Below are positions 24,079 to 36,430 of a DNA stretch of 64,000 nucleotides, one piece after another. Each line of letters opens with the position of its first letter. Position 1 is the stretch's first letter. A model generated the notes under the pieces. The model had not been told where the DNA came from, did no database searches, and worked only from the letters and a program-made list of their open reading frames with translations. The DNA comes from Oxytricha trifallax (Eukaryota; Ciliophora; Spirotrichea; Sporadotrichida; Oxytrichidae). The translations under genes were made by a program, and so were the position numbers. Where the stretch lies: assembly GCA_000711775.1 (NCBI GenBank), contig ARYC01000705.1:1-64000 (forward strand), read 5' to 3'.

Positions 24079-25875
24079 ATGACAAAATGGAAAAAGATTA
24101 AGAATCCAGAAGAGTTTCAACTTCCAAAGAGTAGAGAAGAGATATTAAATACAATTGTAAGTGACAGTTTATTTTAAAATAAATAGCCAAATAATAAATT
24201 AGTATAATCGATGATAAAACACAAATAAATCTTTTGATATTTTAGATGTAAGAGATTAAATGGCAGAGAAGTACAAAGAAAGAATTACTAATTTCTTGTA
24301 GGATGTAAGTTTTGATAACGATTATTAACAATTTGATGCTAATTTTATAACATGAATACATTAATTGCTATTTTTTTCAATAATTTTAACTGAATCAACA
24401 TATTAAATTATTTAGATGACTTTGGATCCAATTTAGCAAGATGATCATTATAAAATTGATCCAAAAAGTGTCATTGATTTGACTAAAATAAAAGGCAGAG
24501 AGTATTTTAAATACAGTAATAATGCAACTGATTAAGAGAGAATTAATGTAAGTTACTTTTTTGTTTTTTTTATAAATCTAAATATAGGATTCATTGTTAT
24601 AATTATTTCAACATAAATTATTAAATACAATTAATATTATTTTAATTTAATACATAAATATTGATAACATATATGAATTTTTAAAATATTTTTAATTCAA
24701 TGAGAAAGAATGAATTCTTAGACAACAAGCCTCCTGAGAAAATAGAGAAATATGCATGGAATATGAGACCTCGAAGCAAAGAAAGAGAAATAGGTCCTGA
24801 GATAAAGCACAATCACAAACTACAAATTGAAAGAATATATGATTAATTGAACAAGAGAAAGTCTCCCATCTTTTAAGATATAAATCTTACTGATCATTAA
24901 CTTCATCATTAAGCCAGAGCTTTTGTTAAAAGTGGCAGCATTAAGAGACATTAGAGTTTCAATGCACATTCTGGGAATATTATCCAAATATTTTTAAAAA
25001 GCAAAAAAAACCGTTTATTTGTTCTTAACTTATATGACGAGAGAATCAAAGCTAGGATTTAACAATTTCTTCGGCAATCCAACGCTACTAATGTCACAAT
25101 TACATAATAAATCTCATTTCAAGGGTGCCACTTCACTATTAATCGGTAAGGAATCCTCTATGAACCTAAAACCAAACCAGATGAAAGAAGTCTTCCAGTC
25201 TATAGCTTCAAATCTAAACATGCGAAAGTAATTAATTTCATAGTATTAGCAAAACTCTCTAGGAGAATCTTTTGGTTTATTTTAAGATAAAACAATATCT
25301 TCTAGAGGTAAAAGTGCTGGCATGAGTACTAGGAAAGAGAACACATTTTTCAATAATAACTTTAGTGATGCCATTCCAAGCTTAAATAACACACGAGTTA
25401 ATTATATTAGTGACAAGAAGGAGCTTAACTTGAGATTATCTCCTACTAAAATTGCTACTGGTAGACCACAGACGATATAAAATTAAAGACAAAAACAGGA
25501 TTAATGTTTTTTAATTTATAAATGCATTGTATAATTTTGAATGAAAGATAGAGCTTTAAATATATCATTTTAACATATAATTAAAGTGCAGTAAGTGTAA
25601 AATCAAAGCTAAATACTCAAAATACTGATAAAAACAGCTTTTTGAGAAGAAGTAACAACGATTAAGATATTCCTTTGGTGCCATTTTTCGCAGAGGATGT
25701 GGACCACAGAGAAGTGAGTCACGATATTCTCAAACTTTGCAACATAATTAGAGATAAACATCACAAGACAAGTATTTTAAGAAAATCTAGTGGTCTTGGA
25801 GGAGGTGCCAATCCAAATAAATACACTTAGTTGCAAGATGCAATGATAAGTACTAAAAGCATGATAAAATTATGA
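24079..25875 (+). CDS. Hypothetical protein, IESs plus GT-AG intron
   Basis: ATG 24079 gives MTKWKKIKNPEEFQLPKSRE. A pointer TGTAAG joins the first block in frame to RDQMAEKYKERITNFLQD. A GTAAGT...TTTAG intron then leads to MTLDPIQQDDHYKIDPKSV and IDLTKIKGREYFKYSNN. Later blocks read NEFLDNKPPEKIEKYAWNMR (about 24710), GFNNFFGNPTLLMSQLHNK (about 25050), RLSPTKIATGRPQTIQ (about 25440) and the C-terminal block with DVDHREVSHDILKLCNI (about 25690), ending at TGA 25873-25875. Charged, no TM segment, family not recognised. Confidence 0.6.
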
Positions 25876-26142
25876 ATAATAAATTAATTTAGGATTATAA
25901 TAAGTCACTTTTGTTTATTTTTAAGCATGAATTCTTAAGTTAGAACAAAGAGTGACTAAGTGATATGATAGAAAAACATATTTATAATTTCAAAATATGA
26001 TATTAAACATAAAATGAATTTTTCATTTAAGATTAAGCAAATAAAATATAAGTTAATTTCATTAAATTAAACTTTCTTAAAAATTCAATAAATTATGTCT
26101 TAGGTACCTTTATTTCTTTTTACATTTAATTTTAATTTTTCA

Positions 26143-28922
26143 TCACAACGAATCAAGTTATATAGTATACTCTTTACTCTAATTAAGTTGCTGTGTCTAA
26201 TTGCTCAACCTCATTATATTACTTAACCTCACAGTTTAGTTCAGGCTTTTATTTTCACTTTATCTCATTTAATTAAGCTTTTACAATCCATTTTATTCAT
26301 GAATTTTCATATTAATCGGCTGAATTATTTTAAGTGCGTTTATATCCGAATTGAATAAGTTATTTTACAGTAAATATCTCCTAGCTGATTTATTAGTTGT
26401 GGTGTTATTTGTCTTTCTTTATGTTAAATTGTTTAAAATTAAGCTTTTTCTTGGATTTATCTGGTTTTCAACAGGTTTTTAGATTGAAGATTGGAAATCA
26501 GCAGAGCATTTCAAATATTACTCTATAAGTTAGTTTTTAGTTTTAAGGCTTGAAGAGTATTAATTCTGCGAAGCTAAAGAAGTTTTGGGGGTAGGAAGTA
26601 CAAATAGGAAGTTTCCTGGTAAGTAATTTTTTTCAAATAAATAACTTCATTGATTTTATATAATATTATATTAAAATTTAATATATAAAATAGTATTTTT
26701 TTAAGGGATATACTCGACATCTCTTTTCTTGTTTTATAAATTAGGTCGAGTACCTTGCTACAATAATACTAAATGATGTAATTTTAATTTAAATGTGAAT
26801 CAAATATGAAATTTTAAATTTAACATAAATGAAAATTAATTTGAAGAGGAAGAAATAATAAAAGAAGACATAGGCTAAATTTCTTATTTCAATTGTTCGT
26901 CAAGTAACTAAAAGTTGTTGCTTGCTGTTAGAAAGAATAATTAACGAAAATAAATTTAGAAACAAATTAAAATTTAATTGGCAGGAATAATCTCTTACTT
27001 TTTTATTAAATGACTGGGCAGGAAACTTCCCCACCCCGAAGTTTTTTATTGTTTTTTCTTAGGTGATTTAGAGTTTGAACCATTTCTATTCAAGACTGAT
27101 TACTATGATTCTCCCCTGAAAATTATATTTTTTAGGTTCTTAGTTCATAGTTTGCTAAGTTGGGAATATCTTTGATTAATGAAATGAGTTGATTGATTCC
27201 TCTAAGTTCTAGACAACTAATTTTAGTTTTATGATAAATCCTTTAACTAATTCTCTACTGTAATGTTTTATAGACCTATCTCATCTATAAAATATAATGA
27301 TTTAAGATAAAAAAATCCATACCTACTGTATAGTTTCTTTATGAAGTCTAATCATTTGTAATTATATATCTTGAGCTATTGCCTTCTTATTAGTTCTAAA
27401 TTAACTTCAAGCTTCTCTTTCGCTGCTAGATCATTGCAAATCCTTATCCTTTTGACCTCTAATTAATATAATTTATATTTATCATTTTATATTTCTTACT
27501 TCATTGGAGTGAGTATTTTAATCTACTATAATCGCACTCTATGGCGGAATATGGTTTCTATAGAATCCAATTTAAGAATTGTGAAATATTTGTCTGTTTT
27601 GGTAATTGTTCTGGAAACTTGCTCTTTCAAAGGGATACTAGTTTTGATACATCATCATGTCCATAGATTGGTTTAGGTTTAATGATTTAAATTAAAAAGC
27701 ATAGAATATACTATTGTAAGGATGTTATTTTTAATGATCTGTTGAGGATATTTTCACCACTGACTTGCTGTATGTTTATATTTTAGAGTGATTATTGATT
27801 AACCTAGCATTAAGTGTTTGTTAAATGCGTATTAGAAGTAGTAGACTCAGATTAAATATTTTATTACTACTCTAGATTTTACACTGTTTTATATCTTTCA
27901 CTCAGATAACTTTACAAGTTCACTTTTTTTTAGATCTAGCAAGAATTGAGCATATCTTGTTAAAATTAAGGCAATTACATCATATTTTTGAATTATTCAT
28001 CATTTACGCTGATGTTTTAGTTCTTAGCTGTACTTTAAAGTGTTCTATTGTGATATAGAGAAGAAATTAAATTCCTGTTTTTGCTTCTTCTTGTAATAGC
28101 TGGTGATGTTTTAAAAGTAATTTAAATCTAATATTTTTTTCATGAATTATATTTGCAAATATGATGTTATTTCATATTAAGCCAGGTTTAATCTAGCAAA
28201 ATAAGGGCTCAATTATTATTTTCTTAAAGCCTATTACTATGATTCTACATTATCTTAGTTACTAATATTTATTATATTTTCTTCTCTATTTCCCCCTAGC
28301 TCTCTTCGTTTATCACTTATTGTCACATTATTTCATAGTTTCTATAATAAATTAATTTCAAAATTATAGTAATTTTTAATAAAAAAACTAACCTTCAGTT
28401 TTTACTGTATAATTTTTTATTTAATGTGCTCTCTCTTTAATATATTACTTGTGTAAATATCTTGAGACTGTATTCTAGTTTTTTCTTAACTATAATTTAC
28501 TTTATATACTGAAAAATGAATGTTTATTTGAACTTACATTAGAGCTTTTCTATCTAAACTTGAGTTTTCTGATGGAATTCTACAAATAAAATTAGATTTA
28601 TTAATTAAAAAGCAATTTATTCTTACTTAATTCAACGATGATTTATAAAACTTCCATATTATGTCTTGAATGGTATCTATAAAATTTATACAGTTAAAAT
28701 TATACTAATTTGATTTCAGTATAACCATTAATGCAACAATTTTGAATATAAAATGTGCAGAAATTTATAGATTTAATACTGGCTTACAGTTTGTGATATA
28801 GTTAGTTTTTTACCAATCTCCTGAGAATCATTCATCTCTTAAAATTCCTAGAGTATTAAATCCTCCGTAGTGGGTGAATAAGTAGCAAGACTGTTATTAA
28901 TATTTTAGTGAGTTTTTAACAT
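26143..28922 (-). CDS. Hypothetical Asn/Gln-rich protein with TIR-bounded IES
   Basis: ATG at 28922-28920 (MLKTHQNINNSLATYSPTTE). Later blocks read NTVSRYLHKQYIKERAHQIK (about 28420), RRELGGNREENIINISNQ (about 28300), SSPAITRRSKNRNLISSLY (about 28100), MMMYQNQYPFERASFQNN (about 27650), CNDLAAKEKLEVNLELIRR (about 27430), NRNGSNSKSPKKKQQKTSG (about 27080), and a last open block from LPTPKTSLASQNQYSS (about 26590) to TGA 26145-26143. GT-AG introns occur, for example near 27500. For 27100-27350 two frames are plausible. The gap at 26607-27030 is an IES with inverted-repeat ends (separate entry). No domain recognised. Confidence 0.55.
26607..27030. mobile_element. IES with terminal inverted repeats GGAAGTTTCCTG
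   Basis: GGAAGTTTCCTGG at 26607-26619 faces CAGGAAACTTCC at 27019-27030, and the coding frame of the flanking - gene is in phase across it. TTCCT on the coding strand can serve as the pointer. The interior is AT-rich and non-coding, with a small hairpin (TACTCGAC facing GTCGAGTA, about 26711-26755). The same ends occur at 61190-61571, suggesting a short DNA element captured as an IES. Confidence 0.6.
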
Positions 28923-29166
28923 TTTATTGCTAATCTATTTTTATTATAATTCTATAATTAAACATCTTAATTTTCTATAATCACCAAACTTAATTACTTT
29001 TTTATTTATCTACCAAATAAGCAATAAAGATACATTGTATTTTAATTAAAAATATTAGTATATTTGACCCTATATGATTATAAGTCAGAATTAATTAGAG
29101 TTTAAAATCTCAAGAGCATAAATTATAGTTAAAAACAAAAGATTTATATACATAAATATCAATCAA

Positions 29167-30413
29167 ATGGAGGCTAAAAAGAAAATTCCAATCACACTCA
29201 TTACAGGAAATAAAAAAAAGCTCGAAGAGTTTATGGCCATTATGAGTGAGGATCTAGCCGCAGCCTATGACGTTAGATCTATGGCAATTGATTGTAAGTA
29301 AATTCATATTTGATCTTGAAACGATAACTTATGAGTAAATTGAATCAATTGTGTTATATTTCACTTTAAGTGTGGATGAAATAAGAGAAAATGCACAACC
29401 TCTACTAAAATGAGGGGCATATCTATATTGTTTCTTTTATCTTTAAATGAAGTTCTTAACTTAATTGAAATAGTGGATGAGTTACAAGGGGAGCCAGAGT
29501 TCATAGCCTCAAGAAAAGCAAAGTTAGCTACACATTAAGTACCCACCCCTGTGATTGTTGATGATGTGTCCTTGTGTTTCAACGCACTAAAGGGACTTCC
29601 TGGTCCATATATGTAAGTTAGATTATTTCAACTTTAACTTTCATTATTATTTTAAGTTTCTTTCGCAAACCCTTTATTAACTTTATATCGTAGCAAATCA
29701 TTCTTGGACAAGATTGGCAGACAGGGATTAGTTGATATGTTAAAAGGTTTTGACGATAAAACTGGCTATGCTTAATGCATTTATGCATACTGTGAATCAC
29801 CAGAGACTGAACCAGTCGTATTTATTGATAAATATCATATTAAATAAAGTCATTTTAATTAACAATGAATAAGTATATTGATAAGATGTTATTAGTATTT
29901 ATTGGGAAATGCGATGGATAAATTGTATCACCAAGAGGAGAAAACATGTTCGGCTGGGACCCAATCTTCCTGCCAAACGGTCATGAACAAACATTAATAA
30001 ATTGCATGTTATATTATGTAGATTTAATACTCAAAAACACTAGACATTAATTCAATGATAAGCATGAATTATAACATTTGCTGAAATGGACATGGAAGTG
30101 AAGAACAAAATCTCACATAGAGGTATGGCTGGAGAGCTTATCAAGGATTTCTTGAGATAAAACGCAGAGAGACTCTCTGAGAAGTTCAACTATCATATAA
30201 ATAAAGGATTTTTTGCATTATATGATCTAATGTTAACCAGATTATTATTAAATAAAAAACTTTATATTTATATTTCATTCTATAAAGCAATAATGAATTA
30301 ATACAAATGATGAGCAATTGCTAGTTAAGCGCCAAGATAGAGAGGAAGAAGAATCTAAGAACAGTTAAAATTAAGATTCATAGTAAAAAAGGCAAAAAAC
30401 AGAAAATTAGTGA
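29167..30413 (+). CDS. ITPA: Inosine triphosphate pyrophosphatase (HAM1/ITPA family)
   Basis: This housekeeping enzyme hydrolyses ITP, dITP and XTP to monophosphates. ATG 29167 begins MEAKKKIPITLITGNKKKLE, the family's N-terminal TGN motif. Later motifs are ELQGEPEFIASRKAKLA, VIVDDVSLCFNALKGLPGP, KTGYAQCIYAYCES, GENMFGWDPIFLPNG and KNKISHRGMAGE, all standard ITPase blocks. Pointers that restore the frame are AATTGA (29286-29291/29463-29468), GTATTTATTG (29818-29827/29895-29904), ACATT (29991-29995/30074-30078) and probably AAAT near 30200/30305. A GTAAGT...CGTAG sequence at 29613-29693 is an intron, not an IES, because only that junction gives GPYIKSFLDK. The C-terminus (NDEQLLVKRQDREEEESKN) ends at TGA 30411-30413 and is a charged tail beyond the usual family end. 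Confidence 0.92.
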
Positions 30414-30598
30414 ATTAAAAGAGAAAACTGCTTCATTAATTCATTTATGGAGTAAAATAATTGTTAGTGGGAAATAATTAATTTTATGATAATTCAAGAG
30501 AAATATGATACTATAAAATTAATGCTTATTTATATAAGAATAAATCAATCAAGTATTTGGAATGTTTTGGAATATACTCAGATATTATAATTAAAATA

Positions 30599-33500
30599 AT
30601 GGAAATAAAAACATACTTGCGTGTGCGGCCAGTATCCACACCAAATAAGGAGCTCTACGAAATTGCAGCTGATAAAAAATCCATAATAATTAAGGAGTCA
30701 GCTCTCTCTGGGGCTGGTCTAGGAAAGAAAAAATAAATGCAAATGGATGGCCCACCTACAGATTCAGAATTCAAATTTGATTCTGTTTTCAATATGGATT
30801 GCAGTTAGGTAAGGATTATTAGAAGAAAATGTTTCATATTTTCTTCTAAGAAACTTGGATTATATATAGAGTACAATTTTATCATGAAAATACTCTTAGA
30901 ATAAAATCCATCAAAGCAATCTTTTCATACCTTAACTTATTTGTTTATTTTAGAATGATATATACAAGCAGACTGTGCTTCCATTACTTGAATAAGCGAC
31001 CAACAAGTCTCTAAGCACAGCAATCGTAGCTTAGGGCGAGAATTTATCAGGAAAAAGTTTCACAATCTTTGGCGTTGAAAACATACAACAGGAGGAATTC
31101 TCTATTGACAACGAAGACCCCAAGGATACCAGGGGAGTTGCCCTCAAAGCCATTCACTATTTATTTAAAAAGTCAAAAAGTGAAGGGAAAGTCGTGACTC
31201 TAGACTGCCAAATGCTGGATATTTACCTGGATACCATCAGAGATCTATCGAAGGGAAAAACTAATAAATTCAATAAGCCGACTAGTGGGGCAGCTGGAAA
31301 TCTGGTTTTCGAGAGGGAAAAGGATGTGGAGATCGAAGAATTACCTAACGGGGAAATCAAGCTGAATAACGTATAAAACTGTAGAATTAACAACGCTAAG
31401 GAGGCTGCTAGTTTTATTGAAAAATGTGTAAGTTATAAAAATATGATGAGCAAAATAATTACTGATTTTTTATTTATGTGTCTAAAACTTTTTAATTAAT
31501 CATAATAAAATAGGTGTAAATGTTTTTAAACTGATTTTTAAGAATCAGATTCTTAAAAAACATTAGATTTCTCTCCCTCATTAATATTATCAATTAATCA
31601 GACTAATTTGTGTGCTTATGAATATTTTATTAAAACTTTCTATAGTTGGACTACCAGAAGAAATTAGAAAACGATAATCAGCAATACAGATCATTCGCCC
31701 ACACAATCTTCATTATTAATTTGACCTATGGAAAAGAAATAACTTCCTAGATATACTTCGCTGATTTGGGTTCATCAGAGAGGAAGGGAGCGAAAAAGTA
31801 AAAAGAAGGGTTTGTGGTATAGAGCAGTCTGGCTAGTTTCTAGAAATTTAAATTATAAAATTTAGTCTAAATATTTATATAAACTGCATAATTTTAAATG
31901 ATAATGGATATTATTATAAAAAATTTACTACAGAAATTGATATGTTAATTACAAGTTAAAATGTCCGATGAGGAAAAAGAAATGCTCTCATTTAAAGATA
32001 GCAAACTTTCCTATATTCTTAAGAATCTTTATAAGGAATATACTAAAGTTAACTTCATCTATATATAATTATTCTAAAAATTACATATAATTTGTATAAA
32101 AATTCGTGTTCCTATTAACTTTTTTTTTAATTATAAATTGAATATTTTTTTTAATTTATCATCTTTCACATAGGAATTTCAGAATCAGGGATGGAGAGTT
32201 GTTTAAAAACCCTAGAATCAAGCGACAGAATAAAGAACAACCAGGCAGATAAGAAAAATAATGGGAACGGGAATATCAACCAATAAAATCCTGATGGAAG
32301 TGACAATCAAGAATTCAACATTGATTAACTGATTCAGCATTTAAACAAGGAAAACTTTGATCTTAGAAACTAAATTGAAACACTAAAGAGATCTATTTAT
32401 ACATTATTATTTTAATTGTTAAATTTCTACGAATTAAGATAGTTATTAAATATGGTTTTACTAGTTTGTATTAATTTTATAAGTTTAAGATCTCATAAAA
32501 TCAAGCTTGAGGAATTACAGTAGCTTTTGCAAATACCATGTGAGATCGAATATATCCTTAAGAACAAAGATAATGCTCCCGAAATGCAAATGATTCATGA
32601 ACAGAGAAAAGCCATGGAGAAAGCTGATTCTCTAATAAAGATGAACAAAGATCTTGAGAAACATTTAATATATTTCCAATTCACTACAATAGCCATAATA
32701 AATATCATAATTTTTATGAATAAAACGCCATGAATTCCTACTATCAGATCTTTAAGAATTGAAGAAAGATAAGAAATTGTAATAGGAGTAGTTTAGTCAA
32801 AAATTTATCGTTCTCAATTCCTAAATTGAACAACTTCGAGAAGATAAGGAAGCTCATTTTATATTATATATATTCAATTGGTTTCAATTTCATTTACTAT
32901 ACAATAAAATATTTATAATATTTTTAAACATAAGCTCATAAAATGCAACTAGAAAATTAACTAAGAATGAATAAGGCTTATAGTACAGTAGACTTGAAAA
33001 TAGTGCAGGCTTGTGGTAAGGAACTAGTCAGCTAGAACATTATTATAATTCAGATTCGCTACTAAAAATGCAATTATTTTTATTGTTTCAGATAACATTA
33101 TATTGGTATTTGCATTTTATTAAACATAAATCTTGCGAGGAACCTCTCCAAAAATGAGCTCTTTAAAGCAGTAGACAACGAATCACAAAAGATAAATTTT
33201 GAGATGGACGGTATATAGTAGAAAGTTAAGGTGGACAGTGAGTTGAAGTTTCAAAGATTGTATTAACTTCAAATCAAGGCTCAAGAAAAAGAGAGGCTTA
33301 GATTTATGGAACAATATGAATCGTAGATTAGAATTAAGGAGGACTAGCTGGTTAAAGTATAGGAGCAACATTTAAAGCATCAATTTAAAAGAGAGTAAGT
33401 AGGTTGTGATTATGCATATATTAGGGAAGTAAAAACTGAAATATAAAATGTATTATTCTCTAATAATGATGTATTAAAAAACTGCTTTTAGAGAGCAAAT

Positions 33501-34648
33501 AAAAGAATGCAATGATGAATTAAAAAAGTTGTTCGAAGTTTACTCAAAACAAGATCAAATTATTAGTGGGCTATAAAGAGGCGACTTTAGCGGTGGAAAA
33601 AATAAAGTTCATATTCCCTAAAAAGATCTTATTCCTAAACCCCCTTAAGAAAAATTTACTCAGTAAGCATAAATTTTCTATCTTTTATAATCAATTATAG
33701 ATTATACAAGATATTAGCTAATGAGGATGGAAAAATCTTTAAGAAAAATCAAAATTTAAAATCTATTAATCAAACAAAGATAAAGCAGGACATATTGACT
33801 TAGAGATTCAATTCATTATAAGAAACATGGGGTGTTTAGACAAGTGATAGATAAAACATGCAAAATACTATTTAGCAGTTGTAATAATAGACACTTTAAG
33901 GAACTTAGACTACAAAATAGTTAGATACAATCCCTCATTTAACGGAGAATTATTAACTTTATGTGACATCTTTTCGTAATTATTGTATGAAATAAACATT
34001 ATCTTGTAATAACCTTGAATATATTTGTTAAATCCCTGCATTTATGATGAAATCAGGGTATGAGACAGACAATTTAATGCGTCAAAATATAACAGATATG
34101 GACTACGAAGATCTTAAAATTTTAGCAACAAGACTTTAACAAGAAATAAAAAAGATAAAATCTAAGCCATTAAACCCTGATAATATTAGACTTGAGAAAA
34201 TTCAAGAATTGTAGAATGAGAGAGAGAGACTCAAAGATATGTATATGGCAGAATCAATAAAAAATAGAGAGTTTTAAAGTAGAGTTGGTACTGCCTAGTA
34301 GCAGTCTAATTTAATTATTTGTAAAATTTAATATATAAAATACATTGGGTAACTCACCTTTATTTACTTAATTGTAATTTCGAAGGGACTACCGGAGGAG
34401 GAGGGGCTGCCATAAATTAAATGATGACTAATAATTACTTAAACTTTGGCATGAGCAGAGGAGGCACAGCCACGACCGTTAACCACAATTAATCTATGAG
34501 GCCTATGACCACAGTAAGCTAGAATAGTACTATTAGAGGTGGAGCTGGTGGATTCTTCGTGACTCAGATGAATTAATCTTCCCGACCAGGTTCCAAAATT
34601 GCTGGTAGTGGAAACGCTCCTAGAAGGAAAATAGTCATTAAACAGTGA
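30599..34648 (+). CDS. Divergent kinesin motor protein with coiled-coil tail
   Basis: ATG 30599 (MEIKTYLRVRPVSTPNKEL) is the kinesin beta-1 RVRP start. The P-loop is QGENLSGKSFTIFG. Further motor blocks are DIYLDTIRDLSKG, then YRSFAHTIFIINL at switch I (the usual SSRSH is not kept), FADLGSSERKG at switch II (for DLAGSE), MLSFKDSKLSYILKNL, and ESGMESCLKTLESSDRIKN (neck). After it come coiled coils (QRKAMEKADSLIKMNKDLEK; LLSDLQELKKDKKLQQEQF) and a Gly/Thr-rich tail ending at TGA 34646-34648 (APRRKIVIKQ). GT-AG introns lie at 30809-30953 and 31428-31645. IES pointers include AAGCTCAT (about 32848 and 32935) and AGAGAG (about 33394 and 33490). It is a microtubule motor, subfamily not assigned; ATPase activity is likely because Walker A is intact. 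Confidence 0.88.
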
Positions 34649-34803
34649 AACTAACACACATTTTTCTATTTAAACCTAAAACTCTGATTTTACATATTTG
34701 GAAGTAAATTCTTTAATTTCATAATTTCGATAATTATAGTTATAAATATTTGACATGTTAGTGACTACTTAATATATGTTAAATAATTATTTTACTACTA
34801 TTA

Positions 34804-35301
34804 TCAATTACTTGCAATTGGTGAGTACAATATCAATCCAAATAAAAAAATAAATCCCACCACAATCACTATAGATAAACTCCAAAAGATTGTGACTATC
34901 CAATATATCACAAAATACCTGCAGTAATTAATATTCATCCTATATTCACTATATTCTAATTCTGATTCTATTTACGTGTAAATCTAATTTAGTTCTATCA
35001 ATATGACTTTAAGAAATTAAAGTATAATGAAATGAGTGAAGTACCGAATAATTTCTTATTTATCACTATTTTAAAAGATTTAGAAAGAATTGTTATGATT
35101 TTAGGTCATATTATCATTATTCAAGTTTATATCTTATTAAATCATATCATTTCCTTCTTATTTATCATTGTTATTATGAACCTATAAATATTGATTCTTT
35201 TCTCCTTTTAAAACATCATCATCTTTCTTATTATTAATATCAGGTGAAGAATTTTATTAAACTGATGGTATAGTAGATTATTTATTAATGATGGTGAACA
35301 T
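34804..35301 (-). CDS. Small membrane protein with Asn-rich N-terminus
   Basis: From ATG 35301 (MFTIINKQSTIPSVQQNSS) a frame open to TGA 34806-34804 encodes about 166 residues. A hydrophilic D/N/K-rich part (NKKDDDVLKGEKNQYLQV) precedes a hydrophobic end, YFVIYWIVTIFWSLSIVIV then VGFIFLFGLILYSPIASN, that would make one or two TM segments. The start could lie further upstream, beyond foldback 2. It is tail-to-tail with the kinesin gene. Family not recognised. Confidence 0.5.
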
Positions 35302-35474
35302 TTCAGTGATTTATGATATTAATAGCAGCAGGTAAGTCATATTTAGATAGTCTACAAATATAGAGTAATTGTAGTTATTATTAGCTTATTAATCTTATAA
35401 TGTTTCGACGTTTATTGATTAAATTTGTTGATTTAATTCTTATTTTTATTTAGAGGTTAAAGAATGAGCTACTA

Positions 35475-36106
35475 GAAAAATGGGCTATGGGATCAAACAC
35501 GCCCCCCCATAATGTATATTTTTCTTTTTGTAGTCTGATAGAGTTTTTGACGCTGAGTAATAGTAGCTAATGAACTGCTCGTGTGCGATCAATAGTTTTC
35601 GAGATATAGCCCCATATAAGTTTACATATTATATATAAAATTATAGTAAAAGTTATAAAAATATTTCCAAATTTTCATAAAAATCTAATTTTTCCTTCAA
35701 ATATCAATTTAGAGGATTTAATGAAAATTTAAAGAATTTATTTAATTAACCAAAATCATATCATAATATATTATTTGGACTTTAATTTAATTACAATAAT
35801 GTAAAATATATTTATTATGATATGATTTTGGTTAATTAAATAAATTCTTTAAATTTTCATTAAATCCTCTAAATTGATATTTGAAGGAAAAATTAGATTT
35901 TTATGAAAATTTGGAAATATTTTTATAACTTTTACTATAATTTTATATATAATATGTAAACTTATATGGGGCTATATCTCGAAAACTATTGATCGCACAC
36001 GAGCAGTTCATTAGCTACTATTACTCAGCGTCAAAAACTCTATCAGACTACAAAAAGAAAAATATACATTATGGGGGGGCGTGTTTGATCCCATAGCCGA
36101 AAAATG
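35475..36106. mobile_element. Foldback element 2 with 8-bp target duplication
   Basis: 35483-36098 is a near-perfect palindrome with arms of about 280-290 bp (ends GGCTATGGGATCAAACACGC and complement) and a centre near 35770-35815. GAAAAATG occurs immediately outside both ends (35475-35482 and 36099-36106). An 8-bp duplication points to a hAT- or MULE-like transposase acting in trans. No ORF inside. Confidence 0.8.
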
Positions 36107-36430
36107 TTAAGTAAAATTAATCCTAGCTATGCTTAAAACGATTTGAGTTTCCAAAATGTTTGTTTTTATTATTAAGTTTCACTTGTAATTTTGCTAAAAC
36201 ATTTACCTTAATCATTTTCTAGTCTTTTTTCTGAAATTTCTTTCATTTATAACTTTAAAATTAATATTACCTTTCATTATATCAATTTAATTACTTCTTT
36301 AAAGTTATGGAGCAATTCATATAATAATATTCAAAATTAATATTAGCTTTACCTTAAAACAATATGCTTTAAAGTATATTTATTAATTTATAACCATAAA
36401 AATTTATAAAATATTCTTTATTTTAATAAA

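Noticed and set aside
26300-26620. Plus-strand open frames (for example FQIEDWKSAEHFKYY) as a gene
   Set aside because: The minus strand is open over the whole stretch with composition matching the rest of the - gene and is in phase across the IES; the plus frames are shadows.
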